DNA of 16,776 bases from Syntrophomonadaceae bacterium (GCA_007126465.1 SLBE01000021.1:1-16776); one strand, 5' to 3'; positions 1-7,451 are shown, numbered from the stretch's first letter. Numbers and translations: made by a program. Notes: generated by a model from the sequence alone, not told the origin.

Positions 1-493
1 TATCCATAGTTTCTCCGTTACGGACAACCCATTCCATTACTTCCCAGGGACGCTCTTCGGGCCAGACATAATGCAGGCCGAAAACCATGGCTTCAGGAAC
101 AAAGGCGCCGATCCAGGCAAAATCTGAAAAGACATATTCTACCACACCCAGCTGGGCCAGTTCGTTAATATCACGGGCATCGCCCAGGGTGCCGTAAGGG
201 TAAACATCCAGTTGATACATTCCACCGGACCATTCATACATGTGGTCGGCAAAATTTTCTGCCCATACGGTCATGAAGTCGCCTTCAATCTCTTCAGAGG
301 CGAGGCTAGCTTCGATAACTTCATCCAGCACCGGTTCTTCCTCTACTTCATCAACCGCTTCTTCATCTACTTCTTCTTCCGGCTCGTCAACTTCAACAGG
401 AACTTCATCTTCAGCGCAACCTGCCACTACTACCATACCAAAGGCAAGAATTGCCACTAACAAGAACATCCAAAGCTTACTTTTACCGATCAT
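1..493 (-). CDS. TRAP transporter substrate-binding lipoprotein, DctP type (partial, 3' end outside window)
   Basis: This is the N-terminal part (about 164 residues) of an extracytoplasmic solute receptor that would hand a carboxylate-like substrate to a DctQM membrane permease. The start shows a hydrophobic stretch (about residues 8-23) ending in a lipobox V-A-G-C (Cys26), so the mature protein should be a membrane-anchored lipoprotein. A very acidic linker (about residues 27-53) follows, then a DctP-like segment with W-A-E-N-F-A-D, S-G-G, V-Y-P-Y-G-T-L-G-D and a Q-L-G-V-V motif. Two ATGs lie close together; the second, at 493, is chosen because the GGGGG ribosome site at 502-506 is then about 8 bases away. 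The gene follows the M20 amidohydrolase by 55 bases on the same strand, so the two are probably co-transcribed. The ligand cannot be read from the sequence, and DctQ/DctM would be expected beyond the left edge. Confidence 0.85.
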   Translation of the reverse strand, partial: MIGKSKLWMFLLVAILAFGMVVVAGCAEDEVPVEVDEPEEEVDEEAVDEVEEEPVLDEVIEASLASEEIEGDFMTVWAENFADHMYEWSGGMYQLDVYPYGTLGDARDINELAQLGVVEYVFSDFAWIGAFVPEAMVFGLHYVWPEERPWEVMEWVVRNGETMD

Positions 494-548
494 AAACATA
501 CCCCCATAAATTAATTATTGACGTCCAATAAAACAATCCATCCAAAGA

Positions 549-1751
549 TCATTGATTGCGTTTTTTCACCTCCCATTCATCAAAAAAACGCATAGCGAAC
601 CGGATGTAGAGCTCAATTCCTGGTGGGATAGTATCTTCATCAATATTAAAGCGCGGATTATGGTGTGGATAATGACTTTCTTTTTTCTCATCTCCGGTCC
701 CTAAAAATATAAAAACACCGGGCACACGGCTGGAAAACTCCGAAAAGTCTTCACTGGCCATGCAAAAATGCCCGGTTATATCTGATTCGCAGCCTGTAAC
801 AACACAGGCAGATGCTTTGGCAATGTTAACGAGCTCGGTATTGTTCACCAGGGGGATATTCTCCCTGAACCAGCTTACTTCAGCTTCACACCCATGGACG
901 GCTGCTACCTTTTCAGCCAAGCTTTCAAGCCTGAGCATCGGATTTTCCTTGTCGCTGTCGGCATACAGGGTTCTAATGGACCCTTCCAGGGTAACTGTGT
1001 CGGGAATAATATTAGCCTTGGTGCCGCCGTTAATCATTCCGAACATAATTACCGTGGGCTTGGATAAACTTATTTCACGGGTCTGAATTCGCTGAGCCGA
1101 CTGCACTATATCGGCAGCGGCAATGATCGGGTCTACCGCTGCTTCCGGATACCCGGTGTGCCCCCCGACCCCCCTGACCAAAATTTTAAAGATATCCAAC
1201 CCTCCCATTACCGCTCCTTCGCATATGCCAAGCTTTCCGGAAGGAAGTGGGGTCCAGAGATGAAGCCCCATTACTGCATCCACCGGTGGATTATCCAGTA
1301 CTCCCTCTTCGATCATATGCAGAGCACCGGCATTCTCTTCGTTAGGCTGGAATATTAGCTTGATGCTGCCGGGTAACTGATCCTTCATTTCATTAAGTAT
1401 TTTTGCGGCTCCAAGCAGGATAGCGGTGTGAGCATCATGTCCACAGGCATGCATCACACCGGGGCTGGTTGAACAGTACGAAACATCGTTGGCTTCTTCA
1501 ACTGGCAGGGCATCCAGATCTGCCCTCAACATAAGAACGGGCCCGGAAGAGCCGCCTTCAATCATTCCGACCACTCCTGTACCGGCAACCCGTTCTGTTT
1601 TAATACCCTGATTTTGCAAATATTTTTCTACCAACCCTGCCGTGCGGTGTTCCTCAAAACCAAGCTCGGGGTGGGCATGAATATCCCTGCGGATAGCTAT
1701 AATCTCGTCAGTTATTGAGGCAACTGCCTCTTTAATATTATCCATATTCAT
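549..1751 (-). CDS. M20 family metallo-amidohydrolase (hippurate / N-acyl-amino-acid hydrolase type)
   Basis: A cytoplasmic zinc or other divalent-metal amidohydrolase of about 400 residues, the usual length for the M20D group that cleaves N-acyl amino acids, hippurate or similar amides. Visible motifs are R-R-D-I-H-A-H-P-E-L near residue 21, R-A-D-L-D-A-L-P at 76-83, the metal site M-H-A-C-G-H-D-A-H-T at 100-109 (Cys103, His105), Q-P-N-E-E with Glu138/Glu139, G-L-H-L-W with His164, G-G-H-T-G in the lid/dimerisation region, and a final H-Y-P-H-H-N-P-R-F (His363/His364). All expected metal ligands are present, so it should be active. The ATG at 1751 is preferred over the ATG two codons downstream because AAAGG lies about 6 bases before it. 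It sits between an IclR regulator and a TRAP receptor, suggesting the transporter imports its substrate. The exact substrate is not readable. Confidence 0.92.
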   Translation of the reverse strand: MNMDNIKEAVASITDEIIAIRRDIHAHPELGFEEHRTAGLVEKYLQNQGIKTERVAGTGVVGMIEGGSSGPVLMLRADLDALPVEEANDVSYCSTSPGVMHACGHDAHTAILLGAAKILNEMKDQLPGSIKLIFQPNEENAGALHMIEEGVLDNPPVDAVMGLHLWTPLPSGKLGICEGAVMGGLDIFKILVRGVGGHTGYPEAAVDPIIAAADIVQSAQRIQTREISLSKPTVIMFGMINGGTKANIIPDTVTLEGSIRTLYADSDKENPMLRLESLAEKVAAVHGCEAEVSWFRENIPLVNNTELVNIAKASACVVTGCESDITGHFCMASEDFSEFSSRVPGVFIFLGTGDEKKESHYPHHNPRFNIDEDTIPPGIELYIRFAMRFFDEWEVKKRNQ

Positions 1752-1772
1752 TTTTACCTTTCACAGTCTGCG

Positions 1773-1802
1773 AATATAAGCAATTCGAGCGAATTAGTTC
1801 AA
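1773..1802 (-). promoter_or_regulatory. Likely sigma-A promoter of the amidohydrolase gene
   Basis: On the minus strand TTGAAC (1797-1802) is followed after 18 bases by TATATT (1773-1778), a fair match to -35 and -10 boxes. Transcription would begin near 1765, giving a short leader of about 14 bases before the ATG at 1751. The region is AT-rich, so a chance match is possible. Confidence 0.5.
1782..1795. promoter_or_regulatory. 14-bp palindrome AATTCG-AG-CGAATT, candidate operator
   Basis: Two perfect 6-base arms (1782-1787 and 1790-1795) around a 2-base centre fill most of the spacer between the putative -35 and -10 boxes of the amidohydrolase promoter. IclR-family proteins bind short palindromes of about this length, and an IclR-type gene lies next door. 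A protein bound here would block RNA polymerase. Binding is inferred from position and symmetry only. Confidence 0.45.
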
Positions 1803-2101
1803 ATTTTTGCTGCTTTTGTTCCCATCGTCTCGACACTAGAAAAAAATGGATTTTCCTGCTGTGGTTTTTTTCTATTCTATAACGATTCTAAATATCCTGC
1901 CGGATCGGGAAGAAAATTTTAATATTAAATACTTGGTTCCTATATTAAGAACTGTGCTATCCTAAAAAAACATTTATTCCTTTATTGGGAATAAATGCTT
2001 TGATTTAACATCATTATATATCTGCTCAAGTTACTCTATTATTTCACCACGGCAAAGTTAAGGTCATGTAGAAACAAGTTTAATTGTCTCTCTGCGGCAG
2101 G
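1803..2101. other. Gene-free stretch upstream of the amidohydrolase and downstream of the IclR gene
   Basis: AT-rich intergenic DNA with no convincing gene. It holds the hairpin terminator at 1964-1997 (listed separately) and a weaker inverted repeat GTTC-N9-GAAC (1936-1939 and 1949-1952), which might be a second regulator site. About 100 bases between the IclR stop codon and the hairpin would form the 3' untranslated region of that transcript. Nothing else stands out. Confidence 0.5.
1964..1997 (-). terminator. Hairpin with T-run, probable terminator of the IclR gene
   Basis: A perfect 10-bp inverted repeat, CATTTATTCC (1971-1980) and GGAATAAATG (1988-1997), has a 7-base loop. Read on the minus strand it is followed directly by seven T (complement of A at 1964-1970). 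The stem has only three G-C pairs, so termination may be leaky. It lies about 100 bases past the IclR stop codon. Confidence 0.6.
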
Positions 2102-2899
2102 TTAACGCCCATTGGATGAACCAAAGAAGTTTGACAACTGCTCACAGGACCCCTTCAGGCCTTCCCTGCAGTTCATAATTTTGTCAAGATCCATCCTGAA
2201 CGATGGTCCGCTGACACTAAGCGCTGCGATGATTTCATCATTAAAGTTATAGACCGGCATCGCAATGCAGCTTAAACCGGTAGAGAGCTCTTCATCATCA
2301 ACTGCATAGCCGGCCTGGCGAACCTGCTCAAGCTGTTCTTTTAACTGTTCAAGGTTTTCCACTGTGTTTTTCGTATATTTCTCAAAACTTACATTGGCAA
2401 ATATCTTCTCCAGCTCTTCCTGATCCAGGTCAGAGATAAGAACTTTGCCCAGCGCTGTCGCGTGCAGTGGTTCGTGCTCTCCAAGGTAAGGGCCCGCCTT
2501 GAATAAAACCCGCTGGGGGTCTACCTTGGCGATAATTGCCACCTTATTATAGATCCTGATTCCCAGGTTAACTGTCTCTTCGTATTTATCGCAAAGCTCC
2601 CAGAGAACTTTTAAATCAAGGTTATTGAGATTGCGCTGCCGGGGCACGACACTGCCCACCTCGAAGAATTTCCACCCCAGGCGATACTTCCTGCTATCCG
2701 CTGATTGCTCTACATAACCGTAAGCCAACAGGGTGTTTAAAATACGGTGAACGGTACTTTTGCCCAGCCCCAGTTTATCGCTCAAGTCTTTCAGCCTGAC
2801 CCCATCAAATGGGCCTTCCTTCAGGATACTGACTACATCCAGGGCTTTTTCCAGGGTTTGAACGGGGTACTTGATACTATTATTGTTTTTCACTTCCAA
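2102..2899 (-). CDS. IclR-family transcriptional regulator
   Basis: A DNA-binding regulator of about 265 residues with a winged helix-turn-helix near the N-terminus (V-Q-T-L-E-K-A-L-D-V-V, then D-K-L-G-L-G-K-S-T-V-H-R-I-L-N-T-L as turn and recognition helix) and a C-terminal IclR effector domain (H-A-T-A-L-G-K-V-L, V-D-D-E-E, G-L-S-C-I-A-M-P-V, A-A-L-S-V-S-G-P). The frame is open to a TTG at 2918-2920, but I place the start at the TTG at 2897-2899: GAGAGGTG at 2907-2914 is then a strong ribosome site 7 bases upstream, whereas the upstream TTG would place that site inside the gene. The gene lies upstream of, and on the same strand as, the amidohydrolase and TRAP receptor genes and ends in its own hairpin, so it probably controls that unit. 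The effector is unknown. Confidence 0.93.
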   Translation of the reverse strand: MEVKNNNSIKYPVQTLEKALDVVSILKEGPFDGVRLKDLSDKLGLGKSTVHRILNTLLAYGYVEQSADSRKYRLGWKFFEVGSVVPRQRNLNNLDLKVLWELCDKYEETVNLGIRIYNKVAIIAKVDPQRVLFKAGPYLGEHEPLHATALGKVLISDLDQEELEKIFANVSFEKYTKNTVENLEQLKEQLEQVRQAGYAVDDEELSTGLSCIAMPVYNFNDEIIAALSVSGPSFRMDLDKIMNCREGLKGSCEQLSNFFGSSNGR

Positions 2900-2906
2900 A
2901 TAAAAA

Positions 2907-2914
2907 CACCTCTC
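2907..2914 (-). promoter_or_regulatory. Ribosome binding site deciding the IclR start
   Basis: Minus-strand GAGAGGTG lies 7 bases before the TTG at 2899. It falls inside the longer reading frame that begins at 2920, so it argues for the shorter protein. Confidence 0.65.
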
Positions 2915-2957
2915 TATCAAAAGGTGGTAGATGCGGCGTTATTGCATTTAACCATCA

Positions 2958-2963
2958 ATTATA
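2958..2963 (-). promoter_or_regulatory. Possible -10 box for the IclR gene
   Basis: A consensus TATAAT on the minus strand sits about 60 bases upstream of the IclR start. No recognisable -35 box stands at 16-18 bases from it, so this is a weak call. Confidence 0.3.
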
Positions 2964-3042
2964 AGCCTGATGTTAATATCTTTCTATCATACTTATGCTT
3001 TTTCTTCAAGCTTTAACAACTATAGAAACAACCGGCTACAAG

Positions 3043-3071
3043 TTGACAATATTGCTTTGAATATTTAGGAT
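3043..3071 (+). promoter_or_regulatory. Putative dinB promoter, consensus -35 with -10 overlapping the ribosome site
   Basis: TTGACA (3043-3048, perfect consensus) is followed after exactly 17 bases by TAGGAT (3066-3071). The AGGA inside that -10 box is also the only ribosome-site-like sequence for the ATG at 3078 (7 bases away). If this promoter is used, transcription would start at about the A of the ATG, giving a leaderless message. No LexA-like GAAC-N4-GTTC box is visible. Confidence 0.45.
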
Positions 3072-3077
3072 TAAAAT

Positions 3078-4256
3078 ATGAAAAAAAATTGTGACATCCT
3101 GCTCTGTGATCTCGATGCTTTTTTTGCTTCTGTTGAACAGCTCGACAATCCCGACCTGAAGGGTAAACCGGTCCTGGTTGGGGGCAGCCCTGAAGGACGT
3201 GGCGTTGTTTCAACTTGCTCATATGAAGCCAGAAAGTATGGAATCCGCTCAGCCATGCCGATGAAAAAAGCAATATCTCTTTGCCCTGAAGCGGTAATTA
3301 TCAGGGGGCGTATGTCCCGCTACAAGGAAATCTCTTTACAGGTACGAAATATTTTTGAACGCTATACCCCTGATATTGAGTTTGTTTCCATTGATGAAGC
3401 TTACCTGGCAGTAAAGGAGGGTCAAGGTTTTGAAACAGGAACAGCTATTCATGATGCTGTAAGAAATGAGCTGCATCTGCCAATCAGTGTTGGCGTATCG
3501 GTTAACAAGCTACTGGCGAAAATTGCCTGCGAGCTGGCCAAACCGAACAACGTTGATACTCTCTGGCCTGCAGAAATTGAAGAAAAACTGTGGCCGCTGT
3601 TAGTCAGGGCACTGCCGGGCGTTGGACCGGTAGCAGAAAAAAGCTTAAACAGTCTCGGCGTAAAAACTATTGAAGAGCTGGCTGCTTACCCTGCGCATGC
3701 CTTAAAATATGCCCTTGGCAGCAGCGCAGAAGCTGTCCATAATTATGCTCATGGCATTGACAACCGTGAATTGGAATTGGAACACCAGGCCAAATCGATC
3801 TCTGAAGAGACAACATTTGCCGAGGACATCTTCGAACATGAAACTATGAAATCGGTTCTAATGGAGCTTTCTTCCGGCGTTGGTTATCGCCTGCGCTCCT
3901 CAGGGTTTACTGCTAAAACAATCACCCTCAAGCTGCGCTATCGGGACTTCAGGACTATTACCCGCAGCCTTACTATACAGGAAGCAATTTATAGCGACAG
4001 GGATATTTACCAGGCAGCAGTAAGTCTTTTTGAAAAGAACTGCGGCAGTCCGCCGTGGAGATTAGTGGGAGTTCAGGCCTCGGGCTTTGAACAGGGCAGC
4101 CAGATGTCATTATTCAGTTCCCTGGCTGAACATGAAAAAGAAACCAGGCTGACCGAGACCAGGGATAAACTGAGGGAAAAATACGGCTCTGATATGATCA
4201 TCCAGGGGAGAAGGCTAAAGAAGAAGAAGAAGAAAGAAGTAATAGACCATGATTAA
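3078..4256 (+). CDS. dinB: DNA polymerase IV (Y-family translesion polymerase)
   Basis: An error-prone lesion-bypass DNA polymerase of 392 residues. The palm/fingers show L-L-C-D-L-D-A-F-F-A-S-V-E-Q with catalytic Asp11 and a probable steric-gate Phe16, and F-V-S-I-D-E-A-Y-L with catalytic Asp106/Glu107. G-V-S-V-N-K-L-L-A-K-I-A and the helix-hairpin-helix L-P-G-V-G-P-V-A-E-K-S-L (about 169-180) follow, then the little-finger domain. A Q-M-S-L-F peptide at 342-346 is a sliding-clamp (DnaN) binding motif, here before the true C-terminus. The protein ends in a basic tail with six consecutive lysines encoded by an AAG/AAA tract (4218-4237). The last 8 bases overlap the next gene. It is divergent from the IclR gene. 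The start agrees with the family N-terminus. Confidence 0.96.
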   Translation: MKKNCDILLCDLDAFFASVEQLDNPDLKGKPVLVGGSPEGRGVVSTCSYEARKYGIRSAMPMKKAISLCPEAVIIRGRMSRYKEISLQVRNIFERYTPDIEFVSIDEAYLAVKEGQGFETGTAIHDAVRNELHLPISVGVSVNKLLAKIACELAKPNNVDTLWPAEIEEKLWPLLVRALPGVGPVAEKSLNSLGVKTIEELAAYPAHALKYALGSSAEAVHNYAHGIDNRELELEHQAKSISEETTFAEDIFEHETMKSVLMELSSGVGYRLRSSGFTAKTITLKLRYRDFRTITRSLTIQEAIYSDRDIYQAAVSLFEKNCGSPPWRLVGVQASGFEQGSQMSLFSSLAEHEKETRLTETRDKLREKYGSDMIIQGRRLKKKKKKEVIDHD

Positions 4257-4866
4257 TCTTATCGGTGAAAACTTTTTCCATCCCGGTATTACCCTGCTTG
4301 GCACGACAGCTTTCTTGCTTTTCCTGGCCTGGGAATATGCTTCCCTTTTCGGTGCCGGAAACATTATCAATTCTATCTTCAAGAGTTTATCAATAACCGC
4401 AGGAGTAGCAGCGCATATCCTGGTTCTAACCGGTTCCCAATTTCCAAGAAGCCTGGAGGCCTCATTGATTGGAGCTGTAATCATCTGCCTGGCCGGCTAC
4501 TTGCTCTACCGCTCATTAATCGCCGAACTACCCCGGGAAACTTATACTTCCGCTAACGAAAAACCCGCCCTACGTAAGACATACCAGCAGGGCACTTACG
4601 CCCTGGTCCGTCATCCGGCCCTGTGGTGGTATGGACTGTTTCTTACCGGTTTATTTATCATTTCCGGGTCCAAATGGCTGATCATATCAGGAACTGTATG
4701 GTGGCTTGCAAATCTCCTGCTTGTAGTAATCGAAGATATTTACCTGTATCCACTGATGTTTAAAGATTACCTTTCTTATAAACAGAAAACCCCCATGCTT
4801 ATACCAAACCGTAAGAGTTTATCGAGGTGCTTAGAAACCTGGTCCGCAAAAAAAACTACCCATTGA
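4249..4866 (+). CDS. Integral membrane methyltransferase, isoprenylcysteine carboxyl methyltransferase / PEMT-like
   Basis: A 205-residue membrane protein with about five hydrophobic segments (roughly 13-35, 42-63, 70-92, 124-140, 142-162). The C-terminal half carries the ICMT/phospholipid-methyltransferase signature: G-T-Y-A-L-V-R-H-P (Arg121-His122-Pro123), an acidic E-D pair at 162-163, then Y-L-S-Y-K-Q-K-T-P-M-L-I-P. In this family the RHP region and the acidic pair form the S-adenosylmethionine site, so SAM-dependent methylation of a lipid or small thiol-like acceptor is likely; the acceptor is unknown. The ATG overlaps the 3' end of dinB by 8 bases and has only a weak AGAAG ribosome site, which suggests translational coupling. 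Its TGA (4864-4866) directly abuts the stop codon of the convergent gene. Confidence 0.75.
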   Translation: MINLIGENFFHPGITLLGTTAFLLFLAWEYASLFGAGNIINSIFKSLSITAGVAAHILVLTGSQFPRSLEASLIGAVIICLAGYLLYRSLIAELPRETYTSANEKPALRKTYQQGTYALVRHPALWWYGLFLTGLFIISGSKWLIISGTVWWLANLLLVVIEDIYLYPLMFKDYLSYKQKTPMLIPNRKSLSRCLETWSAKKTTH

Positions 4867-7410
4867 CTAAATGCCGCGAACATCAGGTGATTCGCTTTCC
4901 TCAGGCATCCATAATTCGTTTTTGTCAATCATTGAAATAAGGAGCATGGTAAGCTCTTTGTCAAACTGCTTCCCGGCTTCCTGCTCCAGGATATCCTTTA
5001 CCATATTCATTGTCAGGCTATCACGGTACGGCCTCGATGTTGTCATAGCATCAAATGCATCTGCCAGGCTTAAGATCCGGGTCAGTAATGGTATATTCTC
5101 TCCTTTTAAATTGCCCGGGTAGGCCGGAGGAAAGGCAAAACAATCACCATCGTAACGTTCATGATGGTGGCGGACAATATTGCTTATTTCTTCAAATATT
5201 TGAACTTCGGCCAGGATGTCTGCCCCGACTACAGGGTGGAGCTGGATTAACCTGGTATCGTCTTCTGTCAATGGTTCTTTTTTCTGTAATATTTCCTGGG
5301 GGACAGCGATTTTACCAATATCGTGCAGGATCGCGGCATCAGCAAGAACTTCAAGCTGCGGACCAAACAGGCTTGCTTTTTTAGCAATCTGCAGGGCATA
5401 GTCTTTAACTCTTTCTGAATGTCCGTATGTATATGTATCCCTTAGCTCCACCGATTTTACAAGAGCCAGGACCATTTGCTTGGATATCTTTCTCTTTTCT
5501 CTGACACTGCTATCATAGATAGTGTAAAGTTCTTGCTTATCCATACTTTTTTGTATTTCAAGCAACTGCTGGTCCGCTTCATATATTAAGTCGTCTAAAG
5601 AGCCTTCTTCCATGGTACAGGTGCCCAGCTTTAGCATAATCTTATCTTCCCCGGTCAGGCCCATTTTGCGGTTCCAGTCTTCAAGGCTGTCTTGAATGCG
5701 TTCCGCCACCATCTGCGCCTTCCGTTCATCAGTACCGGGCATGAAAATAATGAATTCATCTCCACCGTAGCGGATAACAAGATCATTACTTCTAATGCAC
5801 TTGTTCAGGAACGAAGCTACCTCCTTAAGAACCCTGTCTCCAGCCTGGTGGCCATAATGATCGTTGAAATACTTGAAATTGCGAATATCAGTCATAATCA
5901 GGGACATGGGGAAATTACTGCGTTGTGTTTCCCTTTCAAAAATATTTTCAAGCATACGCCGGTTGTAAGCACCGGTCAGGGTATCGGTTATGGATAACTG
6001 CACATTTTGCTCATGCAGCAAAGCATTTTTAATATAAACGGCGATATGGGAAACAAACAGATGCATGGATCTTAAAAACGAGTAGCGAAATGGTATCGTG
6101 TCTCCCCGGGATGGAATGCATAAAAACCCAATCAATTCATCTTTTACCCGCATTGGGAAAAAGGCTTCCAGCTTCATACTAACCAGATCCTCGAGCTCTT
6201 TTGCCCATAGACCTTTTATCATGGGGTGGATCATAACGTCGCTTAAAAAAAGCGGTTCTTGACTCTTCCTAAGGATGTCTGTCAGGGGGTGGTCTTCGTT
6301 GATTGTCATAAATACATTACCTTCTTCCCCATCACAGTACTGCCAGAGCACAAAGTTATTATCACTAATATTTTTGATGAGAAAATAAACAGGATTAATG
6401 TCGAAATACTTATGGCATAGCTGCTGGACCTTCTTAAATAATGACTGCATCGGAAGCACAGTTTCCTGGAAAGTTGTAATTTCTTCAAGAATTTTATATA
6501 GATTGGCCTGCTCCGGGGAAAATATGTTGTCGAAACCTGACTGTAATTTTTTCCGGGTGGGCGTGAACCAGAGCAGTAAAAAAGTTATCAATACAAGTGA
6601 GGTAAAAAGAGCTGCATAACCGGCAAAATCAAACATCCTCATAGAGATAACTATAATGGAAAGAACCAGTGATGCAATGATGATGGCAACCAGGATTAAA
6701 TATGATAAGCCGGTCCGGATAAATAATTTAAGGTCTATAAGCTGATGATAAAAAACGGCATAAAAGATTATGATTGCCTGTAACGAAACAAATACCGCTT
6801 CGAGGGGAAAGCCCTGCAGCTGGTCTATAAAATTAAGGGTGGAAGCAAAAAATACTAAAAATACGCCCAGCAGCAGATACTCTTGTTGAGTGCGCACCTT
6901 AGTATAGGTTGATTTGCGGTAATCTCTCCACAGATCATAAAAAGCAAGCCCCAGGTAAGAAAAAGAAATCATACCAAGGATAGGGATCAGAGGTCCAAAT
7001 TCAGGGACATAGAGCCCGGTGGGGTGACTTTGCACTGCAGGTAAAAATAGATTCCCCCAGGCAAGGGACAGTATAGCTATCGCAAGAATTATAAAATAGC
7101 CCAGCCTGCACAGTTTCATCCTTTCGTAATCATACCTGAAGGTGGTTATAACTGCGTAAAATAGAATAAAATAGCCGGCTATGGTCGGTGTTTGCAGTTG
7201 ATACCACTGCAAGACCAGATCCGGCCGGCCCTGGTAGCTGTAGATAGAAACCATTAAGGAAGTAAACTGCCAGGCAATCAGCATCAACAAATAGAGAATG
7301 ATGCTTTTATTAACCGGCTGCCGGTAACTTTTTCTACCGATCAAATAAACCAGGGCGCAATAAATCATGATGTTGAGCGCTTTAATTAAAGCTCCGTAAA
7401 CTACTACCAC
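4867..7410 (-). CDS. Membrane GAF-GGDEF-HD-GYP protein (c-di-GMP turnover)
   Basis: An 847-residue signalling protein. Residues about 1-285 hold around eight or nine membrane segments resembling a 7TM sensor region; about 300-460 look like a GAF domain. A GGDEF domain (about 470-625) has D-T-L-T-G-A-Y-N-R-R, the intact catalytic G-G-D-E-F (549-553) and an inhibitory-site R-S-N-D (540-543) exactly five residues upstream, so diguanylate cyclase activity is expected. An HD-GYP domain (about 645-825) has H-D-I-G-K (696-700), H-H-E-R-Y-D-G (749-755) and D-A-F-D-A-M-T. Its GYP motif reads A-Y-P and is pushed about six residues downstream by an in-frame insertion, so phosphodiesterase activity is uncertain. 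The start is GTG, with AAGGAG 11 bases upstream. It lies 41 bases after the GH3 gene, probably in one transcript. Confidence 0.93.
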   Translation of the reverse strand: MVVVYGALIKALNIMIYCALVYLIGRKSYRQPVNKSIILYLLMLIAWQFTSLMVSIYSYQGRPDLVLQWYQLQTPTIAGYFILFYAVITTFRYDYERMKLCRLGYFIILAIAILSLAWGNLFLPAVQSHPTGLYVPEFGPLIPILGMISFSYLGLAFYDLWRDYRKSTYTKVRTQQEYLLLGVFLVFFASTLNFIDQLQGFPLEAVFVSLQAIIIFYAVFYHQLIDLKLFIRTGLSYLILVAIIIASLVLSIIVISMRMFDFAGYAALFTSLVLITFLLLWFTPTRKKLQSGFDNIFSPEQANLYKILEEITTFQETVLPMQSLFKKVQQLCHKYFDINPVYFLIKNISDNNFVLWQYCDGEEGNVFMTINEDHPLTDILRKSQEPLFLSDVMIHPMIKGLWAKELEDLVSMKLEAFFPMRVKDELIGFLCIPSRGDTIPFRYSFLRSMHLFVSHIAVYIKNALLHEQNVQLSITDTLTGAYNRRMLENIFERETQRSNFPMSLIMTDIRNFKYFNDHYGHQAGDRVLKEVASFLNKCIRSNDLVIRYGGDEFIIFMPGTDERKAQMVAERIQDSLEDWNRKMGLTGEDKIMLKLGTCTMEEGSLDDLIYEADQQLLEIQKSMDKQELYTIYDSSVREKRKISKQMVLALVKSVELRDTYTYGHSERVKDYALQIAKKASLFGPQLEVLADAAILHDIGKIAVPQEILQKKEPLTEDDTRLIQLHPVVGADILAEVQIFEEISNIVRHHHERYDGDCFAFPPAYPGNLKGENIPLLTRILSLADAFDAMTTSRPYRDSLTMNMVKDILEQEAGKQFDKELTMLLISMIDKNELWMPEESESPDVRGI

Positions 7411-7421
7411 TGATGTTAACG

Positions 7422-7427
7422 CTCCTT
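7422..7427 (-). promoter_or_regulatory. Ribosome binding site for the GTG start of the GGDEF/HD-GYP gene
   Basis: Minus-strand AAGGAG is 11 bases before the GTG at 7410. No ATG, GTG or TTG lies nearer in frame, so this site supports the unusual start. Confidence 0.55.
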
Positions 7428-7451
7428 AAAAAATACCTGGTCAGACTTAAG

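Noticed and set aside
212..509. Two overlapping plus-strand open frames rich in Ser/Thr or Phe
   Set aside because: They are the complement of the acidic linker and lipoprotein gene on the minus strand; low-complexity composition and no ribosome site.
5125..5145. Frameshift or sequencing error as the cause of the HD-GYP insertion
   Set aside because: The reading frame is continuous and conserved residues resume correctly on both sides; the insertion is a whole number of codons. Kept as a variant instead.
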